A DNA stretch of 64,000 nucleotides from Streptomyces muensis (GTDB taxonomy: Bacteria > Actinomycetota > Actinomycetes > Streptomycetales > Streptomycetaceae), in contig NZ_JAKEIP010000022.1 in assembly GCF_021474425.1 (NCBI RefSeq), positions 1-64,000 of the forward strand, written 5' to 3'. Positions 46,505 to 54,692 of the stretch are shown here, one piece after another (position 1 is the first letter of the stretch; every line of letters starts with the position of its first letter). The notes beneath the pieces were generated by a model, which made no database searches, was not told the DNA's origin, and was given only the letters and a program-made list of their open reading frames with translations. The position numbers and the translations under genes were made by a program.

Positions 46505-47929
46505 TCAGGCCACGGGGGCCGGTACGGTCTCGCCCTGCTGCGGTGGCCACAGTTCGTGCCAGCGCAGGTCCGCCTCCAACTGGGCGGCCAGTGAGATCAG
46601 TAGGGGCTCGCTGTCGGCCGGGCCGAGCAGTTGGGCGCCGACGGGCAGCCCGTCCACGAACCCGGCGGGGACGTTGACGCCGGGCCAGCCCAGCACGTTC
46701 CACGGCCAGGCGTAGGGGCAGGCGGCGATCATCGCGCGGTCGGTGGCGAAACCGCCGAGTTCGAGCATCGCGCCGACTCGGGGCGGGGGAGCGGCCGTTG
46801 TGGGCGCGAGGATCACGTCGTACGACTCGTAGAACGCGCCGATACGCCGGTGCAGCACCGCCTCCGCACGCCGGGCCGCCCGCAGCGGGGCCCCACGCAG
46901 GAGCCGGCCGAGCCGCGCGGCGCTGCGGGTGCGCGGGTCGAGCAGTGCGGGGAAGGGCACGTCGCCCGCCCACTCGGCGATACCGGCCGTCGCGCGCGGG
47001 ACGAAGGTCAGCCCGATCTGGCCGTACGGCGGGTCGGCGGCCTCGACGAAGTGCCCCAACGCGCTCAGTTTCTCGGCGAGTCGGACCACCCTGGCCCGTA
47101 CCTCCGGCTGGAGACGGGCGGGCACGGCGGTGAACGGGGGCTTGAGGGAGAGCGCGATGCGCAGCCGGCCGGGGTCGCGGCCCACGGCCTCGAAGGCGTT
47201 GACGCTCGGCGGGCGGTGCGGGTCGAATTCGTGGTTGCCTGCCGCCGCGTCCAGCAGAAGGGCCGCGTCGGCGACGGTACGGGCGAGGGTGCCGTTGACG
47301 GTGATGCCCTGGAAGGACTCGCCGCGCGGCCAGGTGGAGATGCGGCCGCGCTGGGGCTTGATGCCGATCAGATGGGTCCAGGAGGCGGGGATGCGCACCG
47401 AACCGGCGCCGTCCGAGCCGAGCGCGGCCGGCACCAGACCGGCGGCGACGGCCGCCGCCGAACCGCCGGACGAGCCGCCCGGCGTATGGTCCGGGTGCCA
47501 GGGATTGCGGGTCGCGCCGAAGGCGGGGCCCTCGGTGAACGGCCACTGCCCCAGCTCACAGGTGTTGGTCTTGCCGACGATCACCGCGCCGGCCGCGCGC
47601 AGCCGCCGTACGGCCTCGCCGTCCTCGGCGACCGGCGGGAACTCACCGGAGCAGCCGAACGCGGTCGGCTCGCCCGCCACGTCCATGTCGTCCTTCACCG
47701 CGACCGGCACGCCCAGCAGCGGCTTGCGCACGCCGGCCGCGAGCTCCACGTCGGCGGCCTTCGCCTCGGCGAGGGCGGCCTCGGCCCGGACCACCCGGAA
47801 GGCGTTGAGGGTGCCCTGGGTCGCCTCGATCCGCGCCAGCGCCTCCGCGACCAGTCCCCGCGACGTCACCTCCCCGTCAGCCAGCGCTCGGGCGGACTCG
47901 GCGAGGCCTGCGGCACGGTCGGGTGTCAT
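46505..47929 (-). CDS. Amidase-signature-family enzyme
   Basis: A 474-residue amidase with the catalytic triad Lys-cisSer-Ser: PVAVKDDMDV, TPGGSSGGSAAAVAAGL and GSDGAGSVRIPAS. Such enzymes hydrolyse amides or aryl-acylamides; the substrate is unknown. The GGSSGGS signature followed by a variant GSDGAGS (rather than GTDTGGS) is typical of many actinobacterial members. The start ATG at 47929 follows GGGAGG; a much longer frame exists but runs through the promoter. The candidate operator at 47957-47968 lies 28 nt upstream, between it and the divergent secreted glycosidase. Confidence 0.92.
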   Translation of the reverse strand: MTPDRAAGLAESARALADGEVTSRGLVAEALARIEATQGTLNAFRVVRAEAALAEAKAADVELAAGVRKPLLGVPVAVKDDMDVAGEPTAFGCSGEFPPVAEDGEAVRRLRAAGAVIVGKTNTCELGQWPFTEGPAFGATRNPWHPDHTPGGSSGGSAAAVAAGLVPAALGSDGAGSVRIPASWTHLIGIKPQRGRISTWPRGESFQGITVNGTLARTVADAALLLDAAAGNHEFDPHRPPSVNAFEAVGRDPGRLRIALSLKPPFTAVPARLQPEVRARVVRLAEKLSALGHFVEAADPPYGQIGLTFVPRATAGIAEWAGDVPFPALLDPRTRSAARLGRLLRGAPLRAARRAEAVLHRRIGAFYESYDVILAPTTAAPPPRVGAMLELGGFATDRAMIAACPYAWPWNVLGWPGVNVPAGFVDGLPVGAQLLGPADSEPLLISLAAQLEADLRWHELWPPQQGETVPAPVA

Positions 47930-47956
47930 GCGGGGCACCTCCCAGACGACATTGTC

Positions 47957-47968
47957 TACCGAACGGTA
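47957..47968. promoter_or_regulatory. TetR-style palindrome upstream of the amidase
   Basis: TACCG-AA-CGGTA is a perfect 5-bp-arm inverted repeat, the common style of TetR-family operators. It lies 28 nt from the amidase start and 200 nt from the glycosidase start. No TetR gene is present in the window, so the regulator is unknown. Confidence 0.45.
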
Positions 47969-48168
47969 ACCTCCAGGGCCCGGCGGCGGAACGGTTTCGC
48001 CCGGTGCGGCTCCCAGGTTCACCACAGGTTTCTCCCAGGTCCCACTTCCCGCTGCGCAAACCATTGACGGACCCGGGCCTCACCCCTACCTTCTGATCGA
48101 ATTTCCGAACCGCGTTCGACATTCCGAACATGCGGGTATGTCGAGCGACCGCCGAGGGAGAGCCGCCC

Positions 48169-49557
48169 GTGACCAGACGCCCCCACACCCCCTCCCGCCG
48201 CAGCCTGCTGCGCGCGATGGCCGTACTGCCCGCCTCGGCGCTGGTCCTGGGCGAGGCACCCGGCCTGCTCGGCACGGCGCTGGCGGCCGCACCGCCGAGC
48301 GGCTCGGCCACCCGCTACACCATCGTGCCGTTCCTGAACAGCAACGACGGGACCGTGAACGTCTACCAGTCGGACGACGCCACCGACTTCCGGCTCGCCA
48401 AGGCCTCCGCGTACACGCCGCCCAGCAACCGCATCCGCGACGCGAGCATCTTCAAGCACACCAACGGCTACTACTACATCACCTACACGACCCACACCTG
48501 GCAGGACACCAGCACCACCATCGGCTTCGCCCGCAGCACGGACCGGGTCAACTGGACGTTCCTGTACGACTACACGGTCCCGATCGCCAACCTGTCGCGG
48601 GCGTGGGCGCCGGAGTTCTTCGTCGACAGCGACGGCAGCGTGAACGTCATCGTGTCCTGCTCCACGACGAACGACGAGTGGATCTTCACGCCGTATCTGC
48701 TGAAGGCCACGAACTCCGCGCTGACGGCGTGGAGTTCACCGGTGGCGCTGTCCGGCATCGGCGCCAACCACATCGACACCTTCATCGTGAAGATCGGCTC
48801 GACCTACCACGCCTTCACGAAGAACGAGACGACGAAGTACATCGAGTACGCGACGGCGTCCAGCCTCGCCGGCCCCTACACGATCTCCCGCACCGGCAAC
48901 TGGGCGGGCTGGGGCAGCTACCGCGAAGGTCCCGCGCTGGTCCAGCTCGACAACGGCGGCTGGCGGCTCTTCTTCGACGGCTACGGCGACGGCTCGTACT
49001 ACTACAGCGACAGCTACGACACCTTCGCCACCTGGTCCGCCCCGGCCGCCCTGCCCGCCGTCTCGGGCACGGCCCGCCACTTCACGGTCATCAAGGAAAC
49101 CGTCTCCGGCGGCCCGACCCTGGCCAGGAACGTCACCCGGTCCTTCCGGTCGGCCAACTACACCACCCGCCACTGGCAGGTGCAGTCCTCCCTGCTCAAC
49201 CTCCCGGTGGTCACCAGCTCCAGCACGACCGCCGAGAAGCAGGCCTCTACCTTCACCGTCGTCGCCGGCCTCGCCGACGCCAATGGCTACTCCTTCCGTG
49301 ACTCCTCCGGCCGGTATCTGCGCCACTGGGACTTCCGGGCCCGCTTCGACAGCAACGACGGCACGTCGACGTTCGCCAAGGACGCCACGTTCATAGCCCG
49401 TACGGGCACGGCGAGCGGCTCGATCCGCTTCGAGTCGTTCAACTACCCGGGGTACTACCTGCGGCACTACAACTACGAGCTGCGGGTGGAACGGTCGAAC
49501 GGGACGGACCTGTTCCGGCAGGACAGCTCCTTCGTGCCGGTGACCGCCTGGGCCTGA
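48169..49557 (+). CDS. Secreted GH43-like arabinofuranosidase with AbfB domain
   Basis: A 462-residue exported enzyme. The N-terminus (RRSLLRAMAVLPASALVLG) looks like a twin-arginine signal. A five-bladed GH43-like catalytic domain follows (about residues 45-300; RIRDASIFKHTNGYYYITYT, RAWAPEFFVDSDGSVNVIVS, YREGPALVQLDNGGWRLFFD supply candidate acidic residues), then an AbfB (CBM42) domain (about 305-460) with RYLRHWDFRARFDSNDGTST and YLRHYNYELRVERSNGTD. It probably removes arabinose side chains from plant polysaccharide. The GTG start at 48169 follows GAGGGAG; a longer frame from 48130 would spoil the signal peptide. Confidence 0.87.
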   Translation: MTRRPHTPSRRSLLRAMAVLPASALVLGEAPGLLGTALAAAPPSGSATRYTIVPFLNSNDGTVNVYQSDDATDFRLAKASAYTPPSNRIRDASIFKHTNGYYYITYTTHTWQDTSTTIGFARSTDRVNWTFLYDYTVPIANLSRAWAPEFFVDSDGSVNVIVSCSTTNDEWIFTPYLLKATNSALTAWSSPVALSGIGANHIDTFIVKIGSTYHAFTKNETTKYIEYATASSLAGPYTISRTGNWAGWGSYREGPALVQLDNGGWRLFFDGYGDGSYYYSDSYDTFATWSAPAALPAVSGTARHFTVIKETVSGGPTLARNVTRSFRSANYTTRHWQVQSSLLNLPVVTSSSTTAEKQASTFTVVAGLADANGYSFRDSSGRYLRHWDFRARFDSNDGTSTFAKDATFIARTGTASGSIRFESFNYPGYYLRHYNYELRVERSNGTDLFRQDSSFVPVTAWA

Positions 49558-49771
49558 ACTGCAGCCCTGCTGACCTGGGAAGTGGGGAGGAAGGGGCTCC
49601 CTGGGGTGAAGGCGGGGGTGGGATGAGGCGGCCCGACGGCCACGGTTGGGCTTCTCCAACACCCAGAACCTCGGCCCCGCCGGGCACGGTGGGCGATCTG
49701 GGCGGCCCGCCACAGCCGGGCGAGGCCGCCAGTGAGGTTGTTGTCACCGGCACGCCGGGACGGGACGACGG

Positions 49772-50146
49772 TCAGGCGGTCATCCGGTCGATCGGCCGGT
49801 CGGCGCTGCGGGAGCGGGTCAGCGCCTGCCGGCCGAGGAGCACGGCGCCCAGCCCCAGCGGGACGGCGACGATGGCGCCGACGAGCCCGTTGCCGGTGCC
49901 GGGACCGCCGCTGGAGGTGGCCAGGTGCAGCACCGCGAGTGCCGTGCCGGCCAGCCCCACCGCGATGGCCGACATCCCGCCGGTGCGTGCGTTGCCCCTG
50001 CTGATCCGGCCGCCGGCGCGGGCCAGGGCCAGCCAGCCGACAACCAGGCCGAGCAGCCCCACCCCCAGGGCCAGGTTGGCCCCGGTCCGCCCGTCGCCGA
50101 TGATCCCGCCCTCGGCGGCCACCATCAGTGCTGCTGAAGTGCTCAT
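49772..50146 (-). CDS. Small four-helix membrane protein (DUF6223-like)
   Basis: A 124-residue hydrophobic protein with a short outer N-terminus and about three to four membrane helices separated by basic and Gly-rich loops (GGIIGDGRTGANLALGVGLL, RAGGRISRGNARTGGMSAIA). It resembles small streptomycete membrane proteins (DUF6223-type) of unknown function. The ATG at 50146 follows AGGAGGAG. It is divergent from the two-component system at 50376; three inverted repeats lie in between, so it is a likely target of that system. The 214-nt gap behind it (49558-49771) shows nothing. Confidence 0.78.
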   Translation of the reverse strand: MSTSAALMVAAEGGIIGDGRTGANLALGVGLLGLVVGWLALARAGGRISRGNARTGGMSAIAVGLAGTALAVLHLATSSGGPGTGNGLVGAIVAVPLGLGAVLLGRQALTRSRSADRPIDRMTA

Positions 50147-50249
50147 GCCGCTCTCCTCCTTCTCCGTCGCTGATTGCGAGGTCCGATGCGCCTTGAGCAT
50201 GCGCGCCCGCCCCTCTCCGGATCGTCCAGCAGACGCAGGCACTTTCGAC

Positions 50250-50316
50250 TGCCGCCACCGCGGCATCCGGATACCGCGGATGCGGCAGGCGACGCGTCGG
50301 TACCGCACATGCGGTA
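50250..50316. promoter_or_regulatory. Three tandem 16-bp inverted repeats
   Basis: TGCCGCCACCGCGGCA (50250-50265), TACCGCGGATGCGGCA (50272-50287) and TACCGCACATGCGGTA (50301-50316) share the form TRCCGC-N4-GCGGYA, with the last a perfect palindrome. Their starts lie 22 and 29 bp apart. They sit between a small membrane-protein gene and the histidine kinase gene, so they are probable binding sites for the linked response regulator. Confidence 0.75.
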
Positions 50317-50375
50317 GCCGACCGCTCGTCCGTGAGCCGGACTCACCCACGACCGCATCCGGCTACGGTGCACCT

Positions 50376-51509
50376 ATGGACAAAGGACGGTTCGCTGTCG
50401 CTGTCCCGGCCGCGGTCACCGACTGGCTGCTAGCCGTGGGCGTGGCGGCGCTGCTGCTGGGCACCGGGCTGTCCGGTACACACCCGGCCGGGGGCCGCGA
50501 GCTGCTCGGCTCCGCGCTGCTGACGGCCGGCGGGCTGGCGCTGGCCGCGCGCCGCCGGGCACCGCTCGTGGTGCTGGCTGTCACCGGGCTGTGCGCGGTG
50601 GGCTACCTGGGGGCCGGGTTCGACGTGCTCGCCGTCTCCTACCTGGTCGCGATCTACGGCGCGGTACGTGCCGGGCACCGCACCGCCGCACTGGCCGCAT
50701 CCGTGGCCCTGGTGGCAGTGCTCCACCTCACCGCCCTGATCTTCCACGACGGACCCGCGCGCGAGGCCGTGGCGCAGGCCCGGAACACCCTTGAGATCGC
50801 CTGGCTGATCGCGGCCTTCGCCGCCGGAGAGGCGGTGCGGCAGGCCGAACGGCGGGCGGACGAAGCCGAGCGCACCCGTGAGGAGACCGCCAGGCGCAGA
50901 GCCGACGAGGAGCGGCTGCGGATCGCGCGGGAGCTGCACGACTCGCTCACCCACCAGATCTCGGTCATCAAGGTGCAGTCCGAGGTCGCCGTCCACGTGG
51001 CCCGGCGGCGGGGCGAGCAGGTGCCGGAGGCCCTGCTGGCGATCCAGGACGCCGGCCGGGAGGCGAGCCGGGAGCTGCGCGCGACCCTTGAGGCGCTGCG
51101 CGACGACGACACCACCCCGCCGCACGGACTCGACCACATCCCCAAGCTGGTGAAAGGGTTTCAGACAGCCGGCCTGGAGACGACGCTGACGATCGAAGGA
51201 CATCCGCACGACGTGCCGGCCGCAGTGGGCCGTACCGCTTACCGGATCGTTCAGGAGTCGCTCACCAACGTCGCCCGGCACGCCGCCGCAACCACTGCCT
51301 CAGTGCTCATCGACTACCGGCCGGACGCCCTCGCCATCCGCGTCGACGACAACGGCAAGGCCACCTCGCACCCCGCGCCGACGCCCGGACTCGGGCTGCT
51401 CGGCATGCGCGAACGCGTCACGGCCTTGGGCGGCCGACTGCGCACCGAGCCGGGCAGCACCGGCGGCTTCAGCGTCCAGGCCGAACTCCCCACGAACGGA
51501 GCGTCGTGA
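50376..51509 (+). CDS. NarL-type sensor histidine kinase
   Basis: A 377-residue kinase. The N-terminus has four to five membrane segments (about residues 12-150) and a charged coiled coil (RRADEAERTREETARRRADE). Next come the HisKA_3 phospho-acceptor (RIARELHDSLTHQISVIKVQ) and a HATPase_c domain (AYRIVQESLTNVARHAAATT, GLGLLGMRERVTALGGRLRT). It senses a membrane signal and passes phosphate to the coupled LuxR-type regulator, with which it shares a GTGA overlap (51506). The ATG at 50376 is the first reasonable start after the operator cluster. The signal is unknown. Confidence 0.92.
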   Translation: MDKGRFAVAVPAAVTDWLLAVGVAALLLGTGLSGTHPAGGRELLGSALLTAGGLALAARRRAPLVVLAVTGLCAVGYLGAGFDVLAVSYLVAIYGAVRAGHRTAALAASVALVAVLHLTALIFHDGPAREAVAQARNTLEIAWLIAAFAAGEAVRQAERRADEAERTREETARRRADEERLRIARELHDSLTHQISVIKVQSEVAVHVARRRGEQVPEALLAIQDAGREASRELRATLEALRDDDTTPPHGLDHIPKLVKGFQTAGLETTLTIEGHPHDVPAAVGRTAYRIVQESLTNVARHAAATTASVLIDYRPDALAIRVDDNGKATSHPAPTPGLGLLGMRERVTALGGRLRTEPGSTGGFSVQAELPTNGAS

Positions 51510-52168
51510 TCCGTGTCCTGCTGGTCGACGACCAGCCGCTCATCCGCAGCGGCTTCCGCGCGCTGCTCGACCTGGAAGACGACATCGAGGTGGTGGCCCA
51601 GGCCGCCGACGGTCAAGAGGGCTTGGCGCTCGTCCGGGAGCATCTGCCCGACGTCGCGCTCATCGACATCCAGATGCCCGTCATGGACGGCATCGAAGCG
51701 ACCCGGCGCATCGCCGCGGACCCGGCCCTGGCCGGGGTGCACGTCGTCATGCTGACCAACTACGGCATGGACGAGTACGTCTTCGAGGCGCTGCGCGCCG
51801 GCGCCGCCGGCTTCCTCGTCAAGGACATCGTGCCGGAAGACCTCCTGCATTCCGTACGTGTCGCCGCCCGCGGCGACGCACTGCTCGCGCCCGCGATCAC
51901 CCGCAAGCTCATCGACCGGTACGTCACCCAGCCGCCCCCCACCCGCGCCGGCGGCGGGCTGGAGGAGCTGACCAGCCGCGAACGCGAGGCGGTCGCCCTG
52001 GCGGCACAGGGCCTGTCCAACGACGAGATCGCCGACCACCTGGTCATCAGCCCGTCGACCGCCAAGACCCACATCAACCGGGCCATGGCCAAGCTCCACG
52101 CCCGTGACCGCGCCCAACTCGTGGTCCTCGCCTACGAATCCGGCCTGGTAGCCCCGCGCAACTCCTGA
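51506..52168 (+). CDS. NarL/LuxR-type response regulator
   Basis: A 220-residue response regulator. The receiver domain (about residues 1-120) has VDDQ acidic residues, phospho-acceptor Asp in LIDIQMPVMDG and the LVKDI switch lysine. The LuxR helix-turn-helix (about 150-215) reads LTSREREAVALAAQGLSNDE then IADHLVISPSTAKTHINRAM. It is the partner of the preceding kinase (GTGA overlap), and probably binds the three TRCCGC-N4-GCGGYA sites at 50250-50316. It is followed by a 295-nt gap, a change to lower GC, and no obvious terminator. Confidence 0.93.
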   Translation: MIRVLLVDDQPLIRSGFRALLDLEDDIEVVAQAADGQEGLALVREHLPDVALIDIQMPVMDGIEATRRIAADPALAGVHVVMLTNYGMDEYVFEALRAGAAGFLVKDIVPEDLLHSVRVAARGDALLAPAITRKLIDRYVTQPPPTRAGGGLEELTSREREAVALAAQGLSNDEIADHLVISPSTAKTHINRAMAKLHARDRAQLVVLAYESGLVAPRNS

Positions 52169-52463
52169 CTCCAGCGCGCCGTTGACCGGCCTGCGGAGAG
52201 CGGCATGGCCCGCTTCCCCCTTGACGGGTTGGCACGGGGACGGGCCCTTCCCGATGCCACACCCTGACAATTCTCAGGGTCACGACGTCCCTGGCGCGGC
52301 CTACGCTTCGACGCGCTGACTCGGGGGAGCTCTTGGCCGCTACGGCATCTGGAGCAGGAGATGTGAGCGCTCCGGTCGGGTCACAGCAGCAGCCGTGGTG
52401 AGGACATCTCGCCATTGGAACGGCTGCATCGGTTGCGACTGTTGCGACTACAGAGGAGATCAC

Positions 52464-52937
52464 ATGAGATTGACAAGACTCAGGCGACGGGCGGCCGCAA
52501 TGGTCGTGACGATGATCGCCGCGGTCCTCGTTCCGCTGGCGGCGCAGGCACCGGCACAGGCAGCACCGAACACCTCGGTCGGAACGGCCGCATGGACACC
52601 GCAGATCTACCCGCTGTTCTCGGGCGAGTGGGTACAGCGGAATGTGTCGAGCGCCGACCGGAACGCGGCGCTGGTTGCGTGCTCCGTGGCAGATGGAATC
52701 GCCTGCGTGTCGGTTGGCCAAGGCGACGGCAAACACAGCGTCTTCCACCTGTTCAAGTGCGATACGCGGTCGCTCTCGAACTTCATCGACGCGCTCGCCG
52801 TTCGCAACCACCAGACTGGCGGAGCCCAAGTCCACTTCTGGGGGCCCAGGTTCGACGTCAAGATCCCTGCGGACGGCCGGATCTACACGGTCCGGGACGA
52901 GGCGACATACGACTTCAACCGCCTCGACATCTGCTAA
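52464..52937 (+). CDS. Small secreted protein of unknown function
   Basis: A 157-residue exported protein. The signal peptide (residues about 1-34) ends at AQAAP-type cleavage (QAPAQA). The mature domain has three cysteines (ALVACSVA, GIACVSVG, LFKCDTRS) and ends in the residues RLDIC, so up to two disulfides could form. I recognise no enzyme motif. The start follows GAGGAG. GC is visibly lower than the neighbourhood. The 52169-52463 gap upstream holds no gene I can support; nor does 52938-53217 downstream. Confidence 0.7.
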   Translation: MRLTRLRRRAAAMVVTMIAAVLVPLAAQAPAQAAPNTSVGTAAWTPQIYPLFSGEWVQRNVSSADRNAALVACSVADGIACVSVGQGDGKHSVFHLFKCDTRSLSNFIDALAVRNHQTGGAQVHFWGPRFDVKIPADGRIYTVRDEATYDFNRLDIC

Positions 52938-53217
52938 GGGCACATCACACCGACCCGGGCACGCTGATCATGGTGTCCGGGTCGGAAGCCTTTGCAGTGA
53001 CGGCTGCGGAGTGACGACTGTCCGACGTACGGGTGGTCGAGACCCTGATTGAGCTTGCTGCGCTACACCACTACGACCAGTCCGCGAGCGAGGCATCATC
53101 CCGGCACTCGCCTGCTGTCTGATCACCCACCCGCAACTCACGACAATGCGCTGACGTTGGGGACAAGGTCGCTGGTCACAGCGTGAGCGTCTGCGGCTCA
53201 TGTCATGATCCGGCCTC

Positions 53218-53793
53218 ATGATTGACCGTTCACTTTCGTCCTCCTGGCTGGCCTCGTGGACCGACAGAGTCTCGGGGACCCTCACAGCGATGGCAGGCGA
53301 GTTCGAGCATCGGCACGGCTTTCCCCCTGGCATCAACGAGGTCCGGCCAGCCGACCACGACGATCGGGCCGCGGCTCGCACGCTTGTCCAAGTGAGCCTC
53401 ATCCCAGCTGACCTGGTCACCTTCTACGACAGCATCGGCGACATCACCTGGGAGGACGTCGGCAACGGCTACTTCATCGCCCCGGCAAGTGACGTTCTGC
53501 TCCGGCTCCAGGAGTACGGCCCTGTCGACATCGACGCGGACGAGAAGGCCCATGGCCTGGTCATTGGCTCGAACGGCGGCGGCCTGTCCTATGTCGCCGC
53601 CCCCGGTGGGGCGGTCTATCGCACGCGGACGGCGACGCTGGACGAGCCGGAGCTCGACAAGGTGGCTGATGACCGGCGACCACTGTTAGGTACCGGTGCC
53701 AGCTCGGCCGTTCGTGCCGGTGATCGCCTGAGGCTGAGCGACGGATCCGCCGCGCGGCGGGTGACGCCGGCCGGGGCGGTTCCAGGTGCGTAG
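53218..53793 (+). CDS. SUKH (SMI1/KNR4-like) domain protein, 3' end disturbed
   Basis: A frame of 191 codons. Residues about 30-150 look like a SUKH/SMI1-KNR4 domain (FYDSIGDITWEDVGNGYFIA, IGSNGGGLSYVAAPGGAVYR). SUKH proteins are often immunity partners of polymorphic toxins, but no toxin gene is nearby. After DEPELDKVADD the frame runs antisense through the 3' end of the sigma-like gene (overlap 53686-53793) into Arg/Ala-rich shadow sequence, so the natural C-terminus is probably lost. The gene lies in a lower-GC pocket. It is probably a truncated or recently acquired orphan. Confidence 0.6.
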   Translation: MIDRSLSSSWLASWTDRVSGTLTAMAGEFEHRHGFPPGINEVRPADHDDRAAARTLVQVSLIPADLVTFYDSIGDITWEDVGNGYFIAPASDVLLRLQEYGPVDIDADEKAHGLVIGSNGGGLSYVAAPGGAVYRTRTATLDEPELDKVADDRRPLLGTGASSAVRAGDRLRLSDGSAARRVTPAGAVPGA

Positions 53794-54468
53794 CTTGTCG
53801 GGGTTGAGGGTGACCCAGACCTGTGCGACGTGTGGGGCGGCGACGTCGAGGGTGATGACGGCGGCCACTTGACCGTCGTAGCGCACCACGAGGCCGGTTC
53901 GGCCGTTGACGGGACGGGTGTCGAGGGTGGTCCGTGGATGCCGGGCCAGCAGGGTCAGCAGGCTCCGGGCCACCTGGGGGCCGCCGCGTACCGGCTCGAT
54001 CAGTGTCCGCACCTTGCCGCCGCCGTCGAAGACCGCTGTCGCGTCGGCCGCCAGAAGGGACGCCAGGAGCGCCTCGTCCTCCGTCGCACAGGCCCGACGC
54101 ACCGCGCGGGCCACCTCGTCGTGCCGCTCGGTCGACGTCGACCGCGCCCGCCGCAGTCTGCAGGCGCGGTCGGGCGGATCGGCGCACCGCGGTACCGGGC
54201 CGCCGGTCCCCGGCTGTGCGGCCCGGTCCCGGACCGGTGGAGCGAGCCGGGACCGGCAGATGCCTTCGGCGACCTTCGTCAGCCAGGACCGCGGCGCCGT
54301 GATCCGCGCCCGCTCCGCCTCCGGCAGCTCGAACCACCGCCGGTAGGTCTCGGCCACGACGCCCTCGGCCTCACAGCCGCCGCCCAGCATCCGATACGCG
54401 ACATCCAGCAGGTACCGCCGCTCATCGAGCAGCTCCGCGATCGGCACCGCGTCGTCCGCACTCGCCAT
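53686..54468 (-). CDS. ECF41-like protein with sigma region 2 and SnoaL-like domain but no region 4
   Basis: A 260-residue protein. An N-terminal sigma-2-like part (YLLDVAYRMLGGGCEAEGVV, ETYRRWFEL, PRSWLTKVAEGICRSRL) is followed by an Arg-rich linker. A C-terminal SnoaL-like domain (about 115-235: TAVFDGGGKVRTLI, ITLDVAAPHVAQVWVTLNPDKL) matches the tail of ECF41/SigJ sigma factors. The region 4 helix-turn-helix, present at this point in the relative at 58214, is missing. It may be a regulator or anti-sigma-like derivative rather than a sigma factor. The start has GGGAGGGAGGG. It is divergent from the SnoaL-less factor at 54693. Confidence 0.75.
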   Translation of the reverse strand: MASADDAVPIAELLDERRYLLDVAYRMLGGGCEAEGVVAETYRRWFELPEAERARITAPRSWLTKVAEGICRSRLAPPVRDRAAQPGTGGPVPRCADPPDRACRLRRARSTSTERHDEVARAVRRACATEDEALLASLLAADATAVFDGGGKVRTLIEPVRGGPQVARSLLTLLARHPRTTLDTRPVNGRTGLVVRYDGQVAAVITLDVAAPHVAQVWVTLNPDKLRTWNRPGRRHPPRGGSVAQPQAITGTNGRAGTGT

Positions 54469-54499
54469 ACCGCACCCTCCCTCCCGCTCCTACCAGGGA

Positions 54500-54526
54500 G
54501 ACCGGACAGGCGCGGACCCTGTGACG
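54500..54526 (-). promoter_or_regulatory. Candidate ECF41-type promoter before the region-4-less gene
   Basis: On the minus strand CGTCACA (54526-54520), a 16-nt spacer and GGTC (54503-54500) lie 31 nt before the start codon. The same spacing and nearly the same words occur at 56233-56259 and 58061-58087. A C9 run at 54542-54550 lies just upstream. Confidence 0.5.
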
Positions 54527-54692
54527 CGGCCCGCGTCGCATCCCCCCCCCGCGACGGCCCAGCCACGCATCGGCCACGGTGGACCACGGGGTCGCCTACG
54601 GCATCCCAAGGGCGCGGTGGCCCGCCTCCCGGAGCGACGTTGGTGTCGGCCGCTTTCAAGGCCGCCGACCCAGCGGAGCGGAGGAGCCGGTC

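Noticed and set aside
52938..53217. Possible transposase remnant in the gap before the SUKH-like gene
   Set aside because: Short stretches such as ETLIELAALHHYDQ looked suggestive, but no inverted ends, catalytic motif or long frame could be found.
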